A stretch of DNA of 64,000 nucleotides from Parvibaculum sp049651025 (GTDB lineage Bacteria; Pseudomonadota; Alphaproteobacteria; Parvibaculales; Parvibaculaceae). The stretch's first letter is position 1. Each line of letters starts with the position of its first letter. Location of the stretch: positions 1 through 64,000 of the forward strand of contig NZ_JBASBH010000077.1 of the NCBI RefSeq assembly GCF_049651025.1. Direction: 5' to 3'. Under the pieces are notes generated by a model. That model searched no databases. It was not told the origin of the DNA and worked only from the letters and a program-made list of their open reading frames with translations. Of the stretch, positions 20,907 through 29,677 are shown piece after piece. Made by a program: the position numbers and the translations under genes.

Positions 20907-23020
20907 GTAGCGTCGATAGTGACAAGCCGGTCGATCAGCTCACCTTCGAGGAAGCGGCGGAAGAGCTGGAGCGACTGGCGAGCGAAATCGCGCAGCACGA
21001 CAAGCTCTATTATCAAAAAGATGCGCCCGTAATTTCCGATGCTGCTTATGACGCCATGCGGCGGCGCAATGACGAGATCGAAAAGCGCTACCCCGAGCTT
21101 GTCCGCGAGGACAGTCCGAACAAGCGTGTCGGTGCTGCGCCCGCAGATGCGTTCGGCAAGGTCGTGCATAAAGTACCGATGCTTTCGCTCTCCAATGCAT
21201 TTGACGATGCCGATGTCGTCGAGTTCTGGAACCGGGTGCACCGTTTTCTCAATCTCAAGGGCGACGCCGAGCTCGCCGTGACGGCGGAGCCGAAAATCGA
21301 CGGGCTTTCTGCCGCTCTCCGCTATGAGAATGGCCGCTTTGTTCAGGGCGCGACGCGCGGCGACGGGCGCGAAGGCGAGAACGTCACCGAAAATTTGCGG
21401 ACGATCAAAGATATTCCGCATCAGCTCAAGGGCCGGAACCTGCCAGACGTGTTCGAGGTGCGCGGCGAGGTCTATATGAGCCATGCGGATTTCGCCGCGA
21501 TCAACGAGCGTCAGGCAAAGGACGGAAAGCCGCTCTTTGCCAATCCGCGCAACGCCGCGGCGGGTTCACTGCGCCAGCTCGATCCGAAGATCACGGCGAG
21601 CAGGCCTTTAAGTTTCTTCGCCTATACATGGGGCGAAGCGAGCGAGATACCGGCCGACACGCAATCGGGCGTGATGGACCAGTTCCGAAAATGGGGCTTC
21701 CCGGTCAACCCGCTGTTTCGCGTCTGCAAGTCGATAGAGGAGTTGCTCGCCTTCTATCACGACGTCGAGGAAAAACGCGCGAGCCTCGGCTATGACATTG
21801 ACGGCGTCGTTTACAAGGTGAACGGCTTCGATTTGCAAGACCGCCTCGGTTTTGTTTCGCGTTCGCCCCGCTGGGCTGTGGCACACAAGTTTCCAGCCGA
21901 ACAGGCGATGACGGTTCTCGAAGACATCGACATTCAGGTTGGCCGTACCGGCGCGTTGACGCCTGTGGCGCGGCTGCATCCTGTAACCGTCGGCGGCGTC
22001 GTCGTCTCCAATGCAACGCTGCACAATGAAGACGAGATCGAGCGCAAGGACATTCACATTGGCGACACGGTGGTCGTGCAGCGCGCGGGCGATGTGATCC
22101 CGCAGATCGTGCGCGTCGTGCTTGAGAAACGCCCCAAGGGTGCGAAGCGCTTCAAATTTCCTGAACTCTGCCCCGCATGCGGTAGCCATGCGGTGCGCGA
22201 GGCCGATCCGAAGACGGGCAAGCTCGATGTCGTGCGCCGTTGCACGGGCGGCCTTATATGCCCGGCGCAGGCGGTCGAGCGGCTTCGCCATTTCGTCTCG
22301 CGCAATGCGTTCGATATTGAAGGTCTTGGCGAGAAACAGATCGCGGCGTTTTACGCCGACGGCCTCATCAAGCAGCCGGGCGATATTTTCACGCTGGAAG
22401 CGCGTGACGCAGACAGTCTGAAGAAGCTGAAAAACCGCGAAGGCTGGGGCGATACATCGGCGAAGAAGCTTTTTGCCGCAATCAATGAGCGCCGCACAAT
22501 CGATCTCGACCGTTTCATCTTCGGCCTCGGCATACGTCATGTCGGCGAGACAAATGCGCGGCTGCTTGCACGAAGCTATATCACGCTTCAGCATTTCACC
22601 GAAGAGATGGAGAAGGCGGCCGATCACGACAGCGATGCCTATCGCGATCTGCTGTCGATCGATGGTGTCGGCGATGTGCTTGCCGAAGCGCTCATCGATT
22701 TTTTCGCTGAGGAGCACAATCGCGAGGTTCTGAAGTCGCTTGAAGAGGCGGGCGTCAAAGCTGTGCCACTCCCCGCGCAAGAAACCTCGTCGCCGGTTGC
22801 AGGAAAGACGGTCGTCTTTACCGGCTCGCTGGAACGCATGACGCGCGCTGAGGCGAAAGCGCGTGCGGAGCATCTCGGCGCGAAGGTTGCGGGCAGCGTT
22901 TCGGCCAAGACCGATATTCTGGTTGCGGGCGCTGACGCAGGCTCAAAACTCGCCAAGGCTGCGGCGCTTGGCGTCAAGGTCATCTCGGAAGATGAATGGA
23001 TCGAGATGGCGGGTGGCTGA
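20903..23020 (+). CDS. ligA: NAD-dependent DNA ligase LigA
   Basis: Seals nicks in replication and repair using NAD+. 705 aa, slightly longer than E. coli LigA (671). The Ia domain precedes the nucleotidyltransferase core with active-site K131 in KIDG (131-134); an OB fold, the four-cysteine zinc finger (CPACG ... CTGGLICPAQ), helix-hairpin-helix motifs and a C-terminal BRCT domain (VAGKTVVFTGSLERMTR onward) follow. The start is GTG 20903, overlapping the recN stop by 4 nt. The gene is followed by a palindromic repeat rather than a simple terminator. Confidence 0.96.
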   Translation: MSSVDSDKPVDQLTFEEAAEELERLASEIAQHDKLYYQKDAPVISDAAYDAMRRRNDEIEKRYPELVREDSPNKRVGAAPADAFGKVVHKVPMLSLSNAFDDADVVEFWNRVHRFLNLKGDAELAVTAEPKIDGLSAALRYENGRFVQGATRGDGREGENVTENLRTIKDIPHQLKGRNLPDVFEVRGEVYMSHADFAAINERQAKDGKPLFANPRNAAAGSLRQLDPKITASRPLSFFAYTWGEASEIPADTQSGVMDQFRKWGFPVNPLFRVCKSIEELLAFYHDVEEKRASLGYDIDGVVYKVNGFDLQDRLGFVSRSPRWAVAHKFPAEQAMTVLEDIDIQVGRTGALTPVARLHPVTVGGVVVSNATLHNEDEIERKDIHIGDTVVVQRAGDVIPQIVRVVLEKRPKGAKRFKFPELCPACGSHAVREADPKTGKLDVVRRCTGGLICPAQAVERLRHFVSRNAFDIEGLGEKQIAAFYADGLIKQPGDIFTLEARDADSLKKLKNREGWGDTSAKKLFAAINERRTIDLDRFIFGLGIRHVGETNARLLARSYITLQHFTEEMEKAADHDSDAYRDLLSIDGVGDVLAEALIDFFAEEHNREVLKSLEEAGVKAVPLPAQETSSPVAGKTVVFTGSLERMTRAEAKARAEHLGAKVAGSVSAKTDILVAGADAGSKLAKAAALGVKVISEDEWIEMAGG

Positions 23021-23040
23021 GGCGGTGCCTTTCTACATCC

Positions 23041-23132
23041 GTCATGCGCGGGCTTGGCCCGAGTATCCACGTCTTCAGTGCGGCGCAGAAGTAAAGAAAG
23101 ACGTGGATGGCCGGGTCAAGCCCGGCCATGAC
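23041..23132. repeat. Palindromic intergenic repeat, family A copy 1 (92 bp)
   Basis: Bounded by GTCATG and CATGAC. Inside lie the perfect 11-bp inverted repeat ATCCACGTCTT / AAGACGTGGAT (23065-23075 and 23098-23108) and the hairpin GGCCGGG-TCAAG-CCCGGCC (23109-23127), with CGGGCTTGGCCCG near the left end. It is almost identical in sequence and length to the copy at 23734-23825 and in the same orientation. Confidence 0.85.
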
Positions 23133-23149
23133 GATTGGAAGGCTCGGAG

Positions 23150-23590
23150 TTATTTCTTGAGCTTGTGCAGTTTCTCGAGAACCTGCCGCGCCGACGGTGA
23201 GTCCAGCTCGTCGAGCAGCTCTGACCCGGTGACCCAGGTGACGTAGTTCAGTTTGCCGTCGAGATAGAAGACGTAGTCCATGCCTGCGAGCAGTGGAATG
23301 GAGCAATTGCCCGGACCGAATGCCGGGCTCTTGACCTTGTTGCCGGCCGGTAGCTTACCCTTGATCACCTCGATAGGGCGGAACGTACCCTGGATCACTC
23401 CCATCCGATTGTTTTCGTTAGGAGCGTCGATCTCCTCAACCTTGGTTAGGTGGGCGACCACGACAGTGGCGGCGTCGGAAAACAAATCTTCGGGTCTCCT
23501 CTGGGCGCTTGGATCGACAGAGCAGGCTAATGCGTTGGTGGCGCAGGTTAACAAGAACAGTCCCAGACAACACACCAGCCGATGGCCCAC
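23150..23590 (-). CDS. Secreted protein of unknown function, NTR/TIMP-like pattern
   Basis: 146 aa from GTG 23590, chosen because AGGAG lies just upstream on the coding strand and a signal peptide follows at once (LVCCLGLFLLTCATNALA, then Cys). The mature part has the spaced pattern TVVVAHLTKVEE ... FRPIEVIKGKLP ... GNCSIPLLAGMDYVFYLDG ... VTGSELL, which recalls secreted netrin/TIMP-like (NTR) domains: an early cysteine, beta strands, then GNC and YVFYLDG. That family link is inference. Its sequence looks less GC-rich than its neighbours. It is flanked on both sides by copies of the same 92-bp repeat, which suggests a separate history. The frame is also open further upstream, but without protein-like sequence. 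Confidence 0.65.
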   Translation of the reverse strand: MGHRLVCCLGLFLLTCATNALACSVDPSAQRRPEDLFSDAATVVVAHLTKVEEIDAPNENNRMGVIQGTFRPIEVIKGKLPAGNKVKSPAFGPGNCSIPLLAGMDYVFYLDGKLNYVTWVTGSELLDELDSPSARQVLEKLHKLKK

Positions 23591-23733
23591 TTCATTCTCC
23601 TCGTTTGAGTTGTCTCTTTCAAACACCAGTAAATATCCGCCTACAAAGAACTTAAACGCGGCAAAGCAATCATGAAAGCGGTGCATTGGCGCTCGGCTAG
23701 TGGCGCGCGGGTGAGCGAGGCCTCTCTATACCC

Positions 23734-23825
23734 GTCATGCGCGGGCTTGGCCCGCGTATCCACATCTTCAGCGCGGCGCAGACGTAAAGAAAGACGTGGA
23801 TGGCCGGGTCAAGCCCGGCCATGAC
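23734..23825. repeat. Palindromic intergenic repeat, family A copy 2 (92 bp)
   Basis: Same length and orientation as the 23041-23132 copy, with only a few substitutions; for example CCACATCTT replaces CCACGTCTT, leaving one mismatch in the long inner stem. The GTCATG/CATGAC ends and the GGCCGGG-TCAAG-CCCGGCC hairpin are kept. The right end stops 12 nt short of the pepP-like stop codon. Confidence 0.85.
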
Positions 23826-23836
23826 GATTGGGGAAA

Positions 23837-25645
23837 TCAGATCGCCCGCGTTGCGTCTCTCAACCATGCGACCGTCGCCTCGTCGAGGCCCGGCGTCAGC
23901 GCTTCGCGCACGCGCGCGTGATAGGCGTTGAGCCATTCGACTTCTTCAGCCGTCAGAAGGGTTTTCTCGACGCAGGCAAGGTCGATGGGGGCGAGCGTCA
24001 ATGTTTCGAAGCCGAGCATCGGGCGTTCGCCGCCTTCGATCATGGCGGCGGGCGTCACGACCAGCAGGTTTTCGATGCGAATGCCGTAAGCGCCCGTTTT
24101 GTAATAACCGGGCTCGTTCGAAATGATCATGCCGGGTTTCAGTGGCACGGAACCGAGCTTTGAGATGCGCTGCGGGCCCTCATGCACCGAAAGGTACGAG
24201 CCGACGCCGTGGCCTGTTCCGTGATCGTAGTCGAGACCGGCTTTCCACAGCGCCATGCGCGCCAATGCGTCGAGTTGCGAGCCGGAGGTGCCATCGGGAA
24301 AGCGCGCGGTCGCGATGCCGATATGGCCCTTCAAGACGCGGGTGAAGCGGTCGCGCTGTTCGGCGTTGGCCGTGCCGATGGCGACGGTGCGCGTCACGTC
24401 GGTCGTACCGTCGAGATATTGCGCGCCGGAATCGACGAGGAAAAGCTCGCCGGGTTGCAACGGCTGGTTCGTGCCCTGCGTCACGCGGTAATGGACGATG
24501 GCGCCGTTTGCGCCTGCGCCTGAGATTGTGTCGAAGCTCAGATCCTTTAATTCGCCGGTATCGGCGCGAAAGGCTTCGAGTTTCTTCGAGGCCGTGATTT
24601 CGTCCACGCCCCCTTTGGGCGCTGTCGTGCCGAGCCAGGCGAGGAAGCGCGTCAGCGCGCGGCCATCGCGCAGATGGGCGGCACGTGTGCCGTCGATTTC
24701 CGCGGCATTCTTGCAAGCCTTGGGCAACTCGCAAGGGTCGGTGCCGCGCCTCACCGTTGCGCCTACCGCCTTCAAGCGATCATTGATCCATGAAGCGCAA
24801 GTCGCCGGATCGATGAGGACGGTTTTTTTCTGTGTGCCCAGTTCATCGAGAGCAGAAGCAAGGTCGCTGCTCGGTCGGATGCTGACGACATTGCCGAGAT
24901 GCGCACGCGCTTCGGGGCCTACTTTGCGTTCATCGATGAACAGTTCCGCATGTCCATCGGCATGGAGCAGCGCGAAGGAGAGGGGCAGGGGCGTGTGGCC
25001 GACATCTTGCCCGCGAATATTGAAAGCCCAGGCGATTGAATCCGGCATGGTGAGCATGGCGGCGTCAGCACCATCCAGCGAAGCGGAAACGCGCTTCAGC
25101 TTTTGCGATGAGGCTTCGCCCGCATATTGCAGGCCGTGGGGGTGAATGGGTGCCGATGGCGGCGGTGGCTGATCCGCCCAGACGGCATCCAGCGGATTGC
25201 TCTCGACGGGAACGAGTGTGCCGCCTGCCTTTTCTGCCGCTGCCTTGTAACGCGCGACGGCGTCGACCGTGTGCAGCCACGGGTCGTAGGCAAGCTTTGC
25301 GCTCTTGGGCAGATTTTCTTCGATCCAGCGTGCGGGCGGTTCTTCAATCAGGTGTCTGGGTTCGAAGACGTCGATATCCGTCTGTGTACGGACCTGCAGC
25401 GTGTAGCGTCCGTCGATAAAGATCGCGGCCTTGTCGAGCAGAACGATGGCAAGTCCCGCCGAACCTGAAAATCCGGTGAGCCAGCGCAGCCGTTCGGCAT
25501 GGGGCGGCACATATTCGCCCTGATGCTCATCGGCGCGGGGGATCAGAAAGCCGTCAAGCCCGCGCTGCCTCAGCTCATCGCGGAGGCGTTTGGCGCGTTC
25601 GGCACCGAGGGCGGGATTGGCTGTGTCGTCATAGGTCTGGAACAT
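23837..25645 (-). CDS. M24-family Xaa-Pro aminopeptidase (aminopeptidase P type)
   Basis: Cytoplasmic dinuclear metal peptidase that removes N-terminal residues before proline. 602 aa, the long form with two creatinase-like N-terminal domains, the pita-bread catalytic domain and a C-terminal extension, as in eukaryotic APP1 and many alphaproteobacteria. Metal ligands are visible in order: Asp in FLVDSGAQYLDGTTDVTR (two), His in GHGVGSYLSVHEGP, Glu in ISNEPGYY and Glu in GIRIENLLVV. The start is ATG 25645, giving a normal N-terminus. It is downstream of prmA on the same strand with a 40-nt gap, so probably in one operon with uvrD and prmA. Confidence 0.93.
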   Translation of the reverse strand: MFQTYDDTANPALGAERAKRLRDELRQRGLDGFLIPRADEHQGEYVPPHAERLRWLTGFSGSAGLAIVLLDKAAIFIDGRYTLQVRTQTDIDVFEPRHLIEEPPARWIEENLPKSAKLAYDPWLHTVDAVARYKAAAEKAGGTLVPVESNPLDAVWADQPPPPSAPIHPHGLQYAGEASSQKLKRVSASLDGADAAMLTMPDSIAWAFNIRGQDVGHTPLPLSFALLHADGHAELFIDERKVGPEARAHLGNVVSIRPSSDLASALDELGTQKKTVLIDPATCASWINDRLKAVGATVRRGTDPCELPKACKNAAEIDGTRAAHLRDGRALTRFLAWLGTTAPKGGVDEITASKKLEAFRADTGELKDLSFDTISGAGANGAIVHYRVTQGTNQPLQPGELFLVDSGAQYLDGTTDVTRTVAIGTANAEQRDRFTRVLKGHIGIATARFPDGTSGSQLDALARMALWKAGLDYDHGTGHGVGSYLSVHEGPQRISKLGSVPLKPGMIISNEPGYYKTGAYGIRIENLLVVTPAAMIEGGERPMLGFETLTLAPIDLACVEKTLLTAEEVEWLNAYHARVREALTPGLDEATVAWLRDATRAI

Positions 25646-25685
25646 GGGTCTAATATGGCGTTGGCGTTGGAGCAGTGCAACCGAG

Positions 25686-26615
25686 CTAACCGTCGATACG
25701 GAGCGTTACCCAGTCGCCCATGGGCTTTCGGGCGCGCAGAAAGAGGCCTTTTGCCCGAAGCGCGCTTGTGACCATGGCTTCCTGGTCCTGCAGAAGTCCG
25801 GACAGGATCAGCGTGCCACCGGGTTTCAAGTGCGCACGGAAGGCTGGTGCGAGCGAGACGAGCGGCCGGGCGAGGATATTTGCGACAATGAGGTCATAAG
25901 GCGCGCGGACACGGAGCAGAGGGTGGCTGAAGCCCTTGGCCGTCACGGCTCTGAGGAATGGCGCCACGCCGTTTTCGTGCGCGTTCTCGACCGTGACGCG
26001 GACGGCGACGGGATCTATGTCGGAGGCGAGCACATTGCAGCGGGCGAGCTTGGCAATGGCGATGGCGAGTACGCCTGTGCCGGTGCCGACATCAAGCGCG
26101 TTGATGCGCACACCGGGGCGCACGATTTCGGAGATGAATTCGAGGCAGCCGGTCGTGGTTTCGTGGTGGCCGGTGCCGAATGCCTGTCCGGCGTCGACAA
26201 GCAGCGGGATGACGCCTGCGGGCACCTTGTCCGCATCGTGGCTGCCGTAAACGAAGAAGCGGCCGGCACGCACGGGATCAAGGCCTTCGAGCGAGCGCGC
26301 CACCCAGTCGATCTCCGGCACGGGTTCGATAGTGAACTCCGAAATTGCCTCACCCGTTTCTTTCTCCAGCGGGGAGAGCAGCGCGCGCAGCGTTTCCGCT
26401 TCCGGTTCCTCGGCATAAAGAGCTTCGACACGCCAGGTGCCATGCGCTTCGACCTCGTTCCAGTCGGAGGCCGTTTTCATCAGATGAGCGACGCCGTCAT
26501 TGGCTTCGCTCGTCATCACCGAGAGAGGTTCGGGTGTGAAGGTGGTTTCGAGCGCTTCGGAAAAAGCCTCCGCCACGAAATAGGGCACGACGAAGGAGGC
26601 TTTCCACAGACTCAT
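25686..26615 (-). CDS. prmA: Ribosomal protein L11 methyltransferase PrmA
   Basis: SAM-dependent methyltransferase that trimethylates ribosomal protein L11. 309 aa. The N-terminal domain is followed by GQAFGTGHHETTTGCLE and the SAM-binding motif LDVGTGTGVLAIAIAKL, then the catalytic-type segment DLIVANILARPL, all typical of PrmA. The start is ATG 26615, only 3 nt after the uvrD stop, so translation is probably coupled to the helicase. Confidence 0.94.
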   Translation of the reverse strand: MSLWKASFVVPYFVAEAFSEALETTFTPEPLSVMTSEANDGVAHLMKTASDWNEVEAHGTWRVEALYAEEPEAETLRALLSPLEKETGEAISEFTIEPVPEIDWVARSLEGLDPVRAGRFFVYGSHDADKVPAGVIPLLVDAGQAFGTGHHETTTGCLEFISEIVRPGVRINALDVGTGTGVLAIAIAKLARCNVLASDIDPVAVRVTVENAHENGVAPFLRAVTAKGFSHPLLRVRAPYDLIVANILARPLVSLAPAFRAHLKPGGTLILSGLLQDQEAMVTSALRAKGLFLRARKPMGDWVTLRIDG

Positions 26616-26618
26616 GGT

Positions 26619-28946
26619 TCAATGCCGCTCAAGAAAGCTGTCGATGACTTTTTTACGGCCCGCCTTGTCGAAATCCACGGTGAGTTTATTGCCGTCGATT
26701 TCCTTCACTGCGCCATAGCCGAATTTCTGATGGAAGACGCGCTCGCCCATGCGATAGCTCGCGGCGGCGGGATCGCTCGTCGCGACGAGATCGCCGTGAA
26801 CTTCGGCGCTTGGCGGGCGGACTTTCGATGTCGTCTGTGTGTTTGCCTGCGCACGTTTCCAGCCGGGGCTTGAATAGCTGCTGCCTTGCGCAAAATCCTG
26901 CGCGAAGCGGCTCGGCGCATAATTTTGATAGCTGCCCGCGCTCATCGCGCTTTCGGTCACTTCAACATGGTCTTTGGGAATTTCGTCGATGAAGCGCGAC
27001 GGAATGGCGCTCTGCCACAGCGCATGAATGCGCCGGTTCGCGGCAAAGGAAATGTGGGCGTTCTTGCGCGCGCGCGTGATGCCGACATAGGCAAGGCGGC
27101 GCTCTTCCTCCAACCCTGCGACGCCGCTCTGATCGAGCGAGCGCTGGTGAGGGAAAAGCCCTTCTTCCCAGCCGGGCAGAAACACGGTGTCGAATTCAAG
27201 CCCCTTGGCGCTGTGCAGCGTCATCAGGTTCACCTTGTCGCCGGAATCCTGCGACTCGATTTCCATGACAAGCGAGATGTGTTCGAGATAACCGGCAAGG
27301 TTTTCGAAATGCTCCATCGAGCGCACGAGTTCCTTGAGATTGTCGAGCTTGCCGGGCGCATCCGCCGATTTGTCGTTCTGCCACATCTCGGTATAGCCGC
27401 TCTCATCGAGAATGATTTCGGCAAGTTCCGTATGTGGCATGCCGGGCACCAGCGAACGCCAGCGTTCCACCATCTCGACAAAGCCCGTCAACGCGCGGCG
27501 CGGTGCGGGTTTCAGCTCTTCGGTCGTGATAATTTCCCGTGAGGCGCGCATCAGCGATACGCCGCGTGAGCGGGCGAGCTTGTGGATCGTCTGCAGGGCA
27601 ACGTCGCCGAGGCCGCGACGCGGCTTGTTGACGATGCGCTCAAAGGCAAGATCGTCGTCGCCTTGCGCGACAAGGCGCAGATAGGCATTTGCGTCGCGGA
27701 TTTCGGCGCGCTCGTAAAAGCGCGGGCCGCCGACGACGCGGTAGGGCAGGCCGAGATTGATGAAGCGGTCTTCAAACTCGCGCATCTGGAACGAGGCGCG
27801 CACGAGGATCGAAATTTCGTGGAGCATGTGCCCCTTGCGCTGCAACTGCTCGATCTCTTCGGCAATGGCGCGTGCTTCTTCCTCGCCGTCCCAGTAGCTA
27901 GAAACCTTGACCTTCTCGCCCTCATTCATCTCGGTCCAGAGCGTCTTGCCGAGGCGCTGTTCGTTCGAGGCGATGAGGCCGGAGGCGGCGCCGAGGATAT
28001 GCGGCGTCGAGCGGTAGTTACGTTCAAGGCGCACGACCTTTGCGCCGGGGAAATCCTTCTCGAAGCGCAGGATGTTATCGACCTCTGCGCCGCGCCAGCC
28101 ATAGATCGACTGGTCGTCGTCGCCGACGCAGCAGATATTCTTATTTTTCTGGGCGAGCAGCCGCAGCCAGAGATATTGCGCGACGTTGGTGTCCTGATAC
28201 TCGTCGACCAGCATATATTTGAAGCGGTCCTGATAGTCGGCGAGGATTTCGGGGTGTTCCTGAAAGATGCGCAGCGTTTCGAGCAAAAGATCGCCGAAAT
28301 CGACGGCGTTCAGCACCTTCATCCGTGCCTGATAGGCCGCATAGAGTTCGCCGCCCTTGCCATTGGCGAAGGCATGGGCTTCGCCCGCGGGCACCTTGTC
28401 CGGCGTCAGGCCGCGATTTTTCCAGCCGTCGATATATGTCGCGAGTTGTCGCGCGGGCCAGCGCTTCTCGTCGATGTTCTCAGCCGCGATCAACTGCTTC
28501 ATCAGTCGCACCTGATCGTCGGCGTCGAGAATGGTGAAGTCGGAGCGCAGCCCGGCAAGTTCGGCATGGCGGCGGAGCATCTTCGCGCCGATCGCATGGA
28601 AGGTGCCGAGCCATTGCATGCCTTCGACAACGCCGCCGATGAGGCGACCGATACGCTCCTTCATCTCGCGCGCGGCCTTGTTCGTGAAGGTCACGACGAG
28701 GATCTGGTTCGGCCAGGCGCGGCGTGTGGCAAGCAGATGAGCAAGCCGCGTCGTCAGCACGCGGGTTTTGCCTGTTCCCGCACCTGCCAGCACCAGCACG
28801 GGGCCGTCCAGAGCTTCGACTGCTTCGCGCTGCGCCTCGTTCAAGCCTTCGAGGTAGGGTGCGCGCATGCCCGCGATCGCCGCAGCGCTGGTCGTGCGCG
28901 CGGTGTCTTCTTCGGGGATCGCCCCAAGATCGAATGGGTCGCTCAT
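26619..28946 (-). CDS. uvrD: Superfamily I DNA helicase UvrD/PcrA
   Basis: 3'-5' helicase for nucleotide excision and mismatch repair. 775 aa from ATG 28946 (MSDPFDLGAI). An upstream extension in the same frame is not protein-like. Motif I AGAGTGKT is at residues 54-61; motif II is in LVDEYQDTN, motif III in GDDDQSIYGWRGA, motif V/VI in LMTLHSAKGLEFDTVFLPG and YVGITRARK. The C-terminal tail ends with a Tudor-like GERVFHQKFGYGAVKEIDGNKLTVDFD segment, typical of PcrA/UvrD. It is first in an apparent operon with prmA and the aminopeptidase. Confidence 0.95.
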   Translation of the reverse strand: MSDPFDLGAIPEEDTARTTSAAAIAGMRAPYLEGLNEAQREAVEALDGPVLVLAGAGTGKTRVLTTRLAHLLATRRAWPNQILVVTFTNKAAREMKERIGRLIGGVVEGMQWLGTFHAIGAKMLRRHAELAGLRSDFTILDADDQVRLMKQLIAAENIDEKRWPARQLATYIDGWKNRGLTPDKVPAGEAHAFANGKGGELYAAYQARMKVLNAVDFGDLLLETLRIFQEHPEILADYQDRFKYMLVDEYQDTNVAQYLWLRLLAQKNKNICCVGDDDQSIYGWRGAEVDNILRFEKDFPGAKVVRLERNYRSTPHILGAASGLIASNEQRLGKTLWTEMNEGEKVKVSSYWDGEEEARAIAEEIEQLQRKGHMLHEISILVRASFQMREFEDRFINLGLPYRVVGGPRFYERAEIRDANAYLRLVAQGDDDLAFERIVNKPRRGLGDVALQTIHKLARSRGVSLMRASREIITTEELKPAPRRALTGFVEMVERWRSLVPGMPHTELAEIILDESGYTEMWQNDKSADAPGKLDNLKELVRSMEHFENLAGYLEHISLVMEIESQDSGDKVNLMTLHSAKGLEFDTVFLPGWEEGLFPHQRSLDQSGVAGLEEERRLAYVGITRARKNAHISFAANRRIHALWQSAIPSRFIDEIPKDHVEVTESAMSAGSYQNYAPSRFAQDFAQGSSYSSPGWKRAQANTQTTSKVRPPSAEVHGDLVATSDPAAASYRMGERVFHQKFGYGAVKEIDGNKLTVDFDKAGRKKVIDSFLERH

Positions 28947-28995
28947 GCGGGTACTTACGTTGGGAAGCTTGATTCCAGGGAATATAGCATGCTGC

Positions 28996-29055
28996 CGGCG
29001 CCTGATGCGGCGCCGCATTCATATTGCTTCACTATATGGAGGCCTGAATTCAGGC
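28996..29055. repeat. Two palindromes upstream of uvrD
   Basis: CGGCGCC-TGATGC-GGCGCCG (28996-29015) and the 14-bp perfect palindrome GCCTGAATTCAGGC (29042-29055) lie between the thioesterase stop and the uvrD start. Neither has a T-run. They could be an operator, a 5' UTR fold or transcript-end hairpins for the thioesterase gene. Confidence 0.4.
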
Positions 29056-29105
29056 TCGCAAGCCCGGATCGGGCGGCGCCGGCTCTCGCCCGGTCAAAGA
29101 ACGGC

Positions 29106-29597
29106 CTATTCCGCCGCCTTCCGCCTGATGCCGATGACGCGGCCTGCCTGATCGGGTCTTGGCATGCCCTTGTGAGCTTCCATCATCCTCGCGATTTTCG
29201 TCTGAATCGCATCGGGAAAGGGGGCGGCGCGGCGTGATTTCATGTCGACATGCACGCACATCTGCTCCGACGTGGCGGCGAGATAGCCTTTTTCGGCGTG
29301 GTACATATGGCCGAAGATGTGAATGCGTTTCGCGTCCCAGTCGAGCAATTGATAGGTGATGCGGACGGGATCGCCTTCCTTCAATTCGTCCAGATAGCAG
29401 ACATGCACTTCGGCGGTGAAGCACGAGCCGTCGCCCGCCTGCGTATAGTCCCAGCCGATGCCGAGTTCGCTGAAGGCCCTGTCGAGCGATTCATCGAATA
29501 GCAGATGGTAATAGGCCATGTTCATGTGACCGTTGAGGTCCACCCACGCGGCTTCAACCTTGCGCAGCGGACATTCGACGGGTTTCAGGTTCGTCAT
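29106..29597 (-). CDS. Thioesterase of the 4HBT hotdog family (CdhB-like)
   Basis: 163 aa from ATG 29597; the frame extends upstream but without protein-like sequence. The hotdog-fold catalytic-helix motif WVDLNGHMNMAYY (Asp20) and the downstream pattern FTAEVHVCYLDELKEGDPV ... HIFGHMYH mark a 4-hydroxybenzoyl-CoA thioesterase-type enzyme. The GHMNMAYY variant resembles thioesterases linked to carnitine/betainyl-CoA metabolism, but that substrate is inference only. Divergent from the FAD oxidoreductase gene with 80 bp between starts. Confidence 0.85.
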   Translation of the reverse strand: MTNLKPVECPLRKVEAAWVDLNGHMNMAYYHLLFDESLDRAFSELGIGWDYTQAGDGSCFTAEVHVCYLDELKEGDPVRITYQLLDWDAKRIHIFGHMYHAEKGYLAATSEQMCVHVDMKSRRAAPFPDAIQTKIARMMEAHKGMPRPDQAGRVIGIRRKAAE

Positions 29598-29677
29598 TGC
29601 AGGCGCTCTCCCGTTAGCTTTGCTTTTCAGCCATGCTAGTTTAGCGGGAGCGAAGTTCAAAGAGCGGGACGGCGGCC

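Noticed and set aside
27582..29237. 551-aa open frame on the plus strand across uvrD
   Set aside because: Antisense to a helicase with all SF1 motifs. Composition is that of reversed helicase codons.
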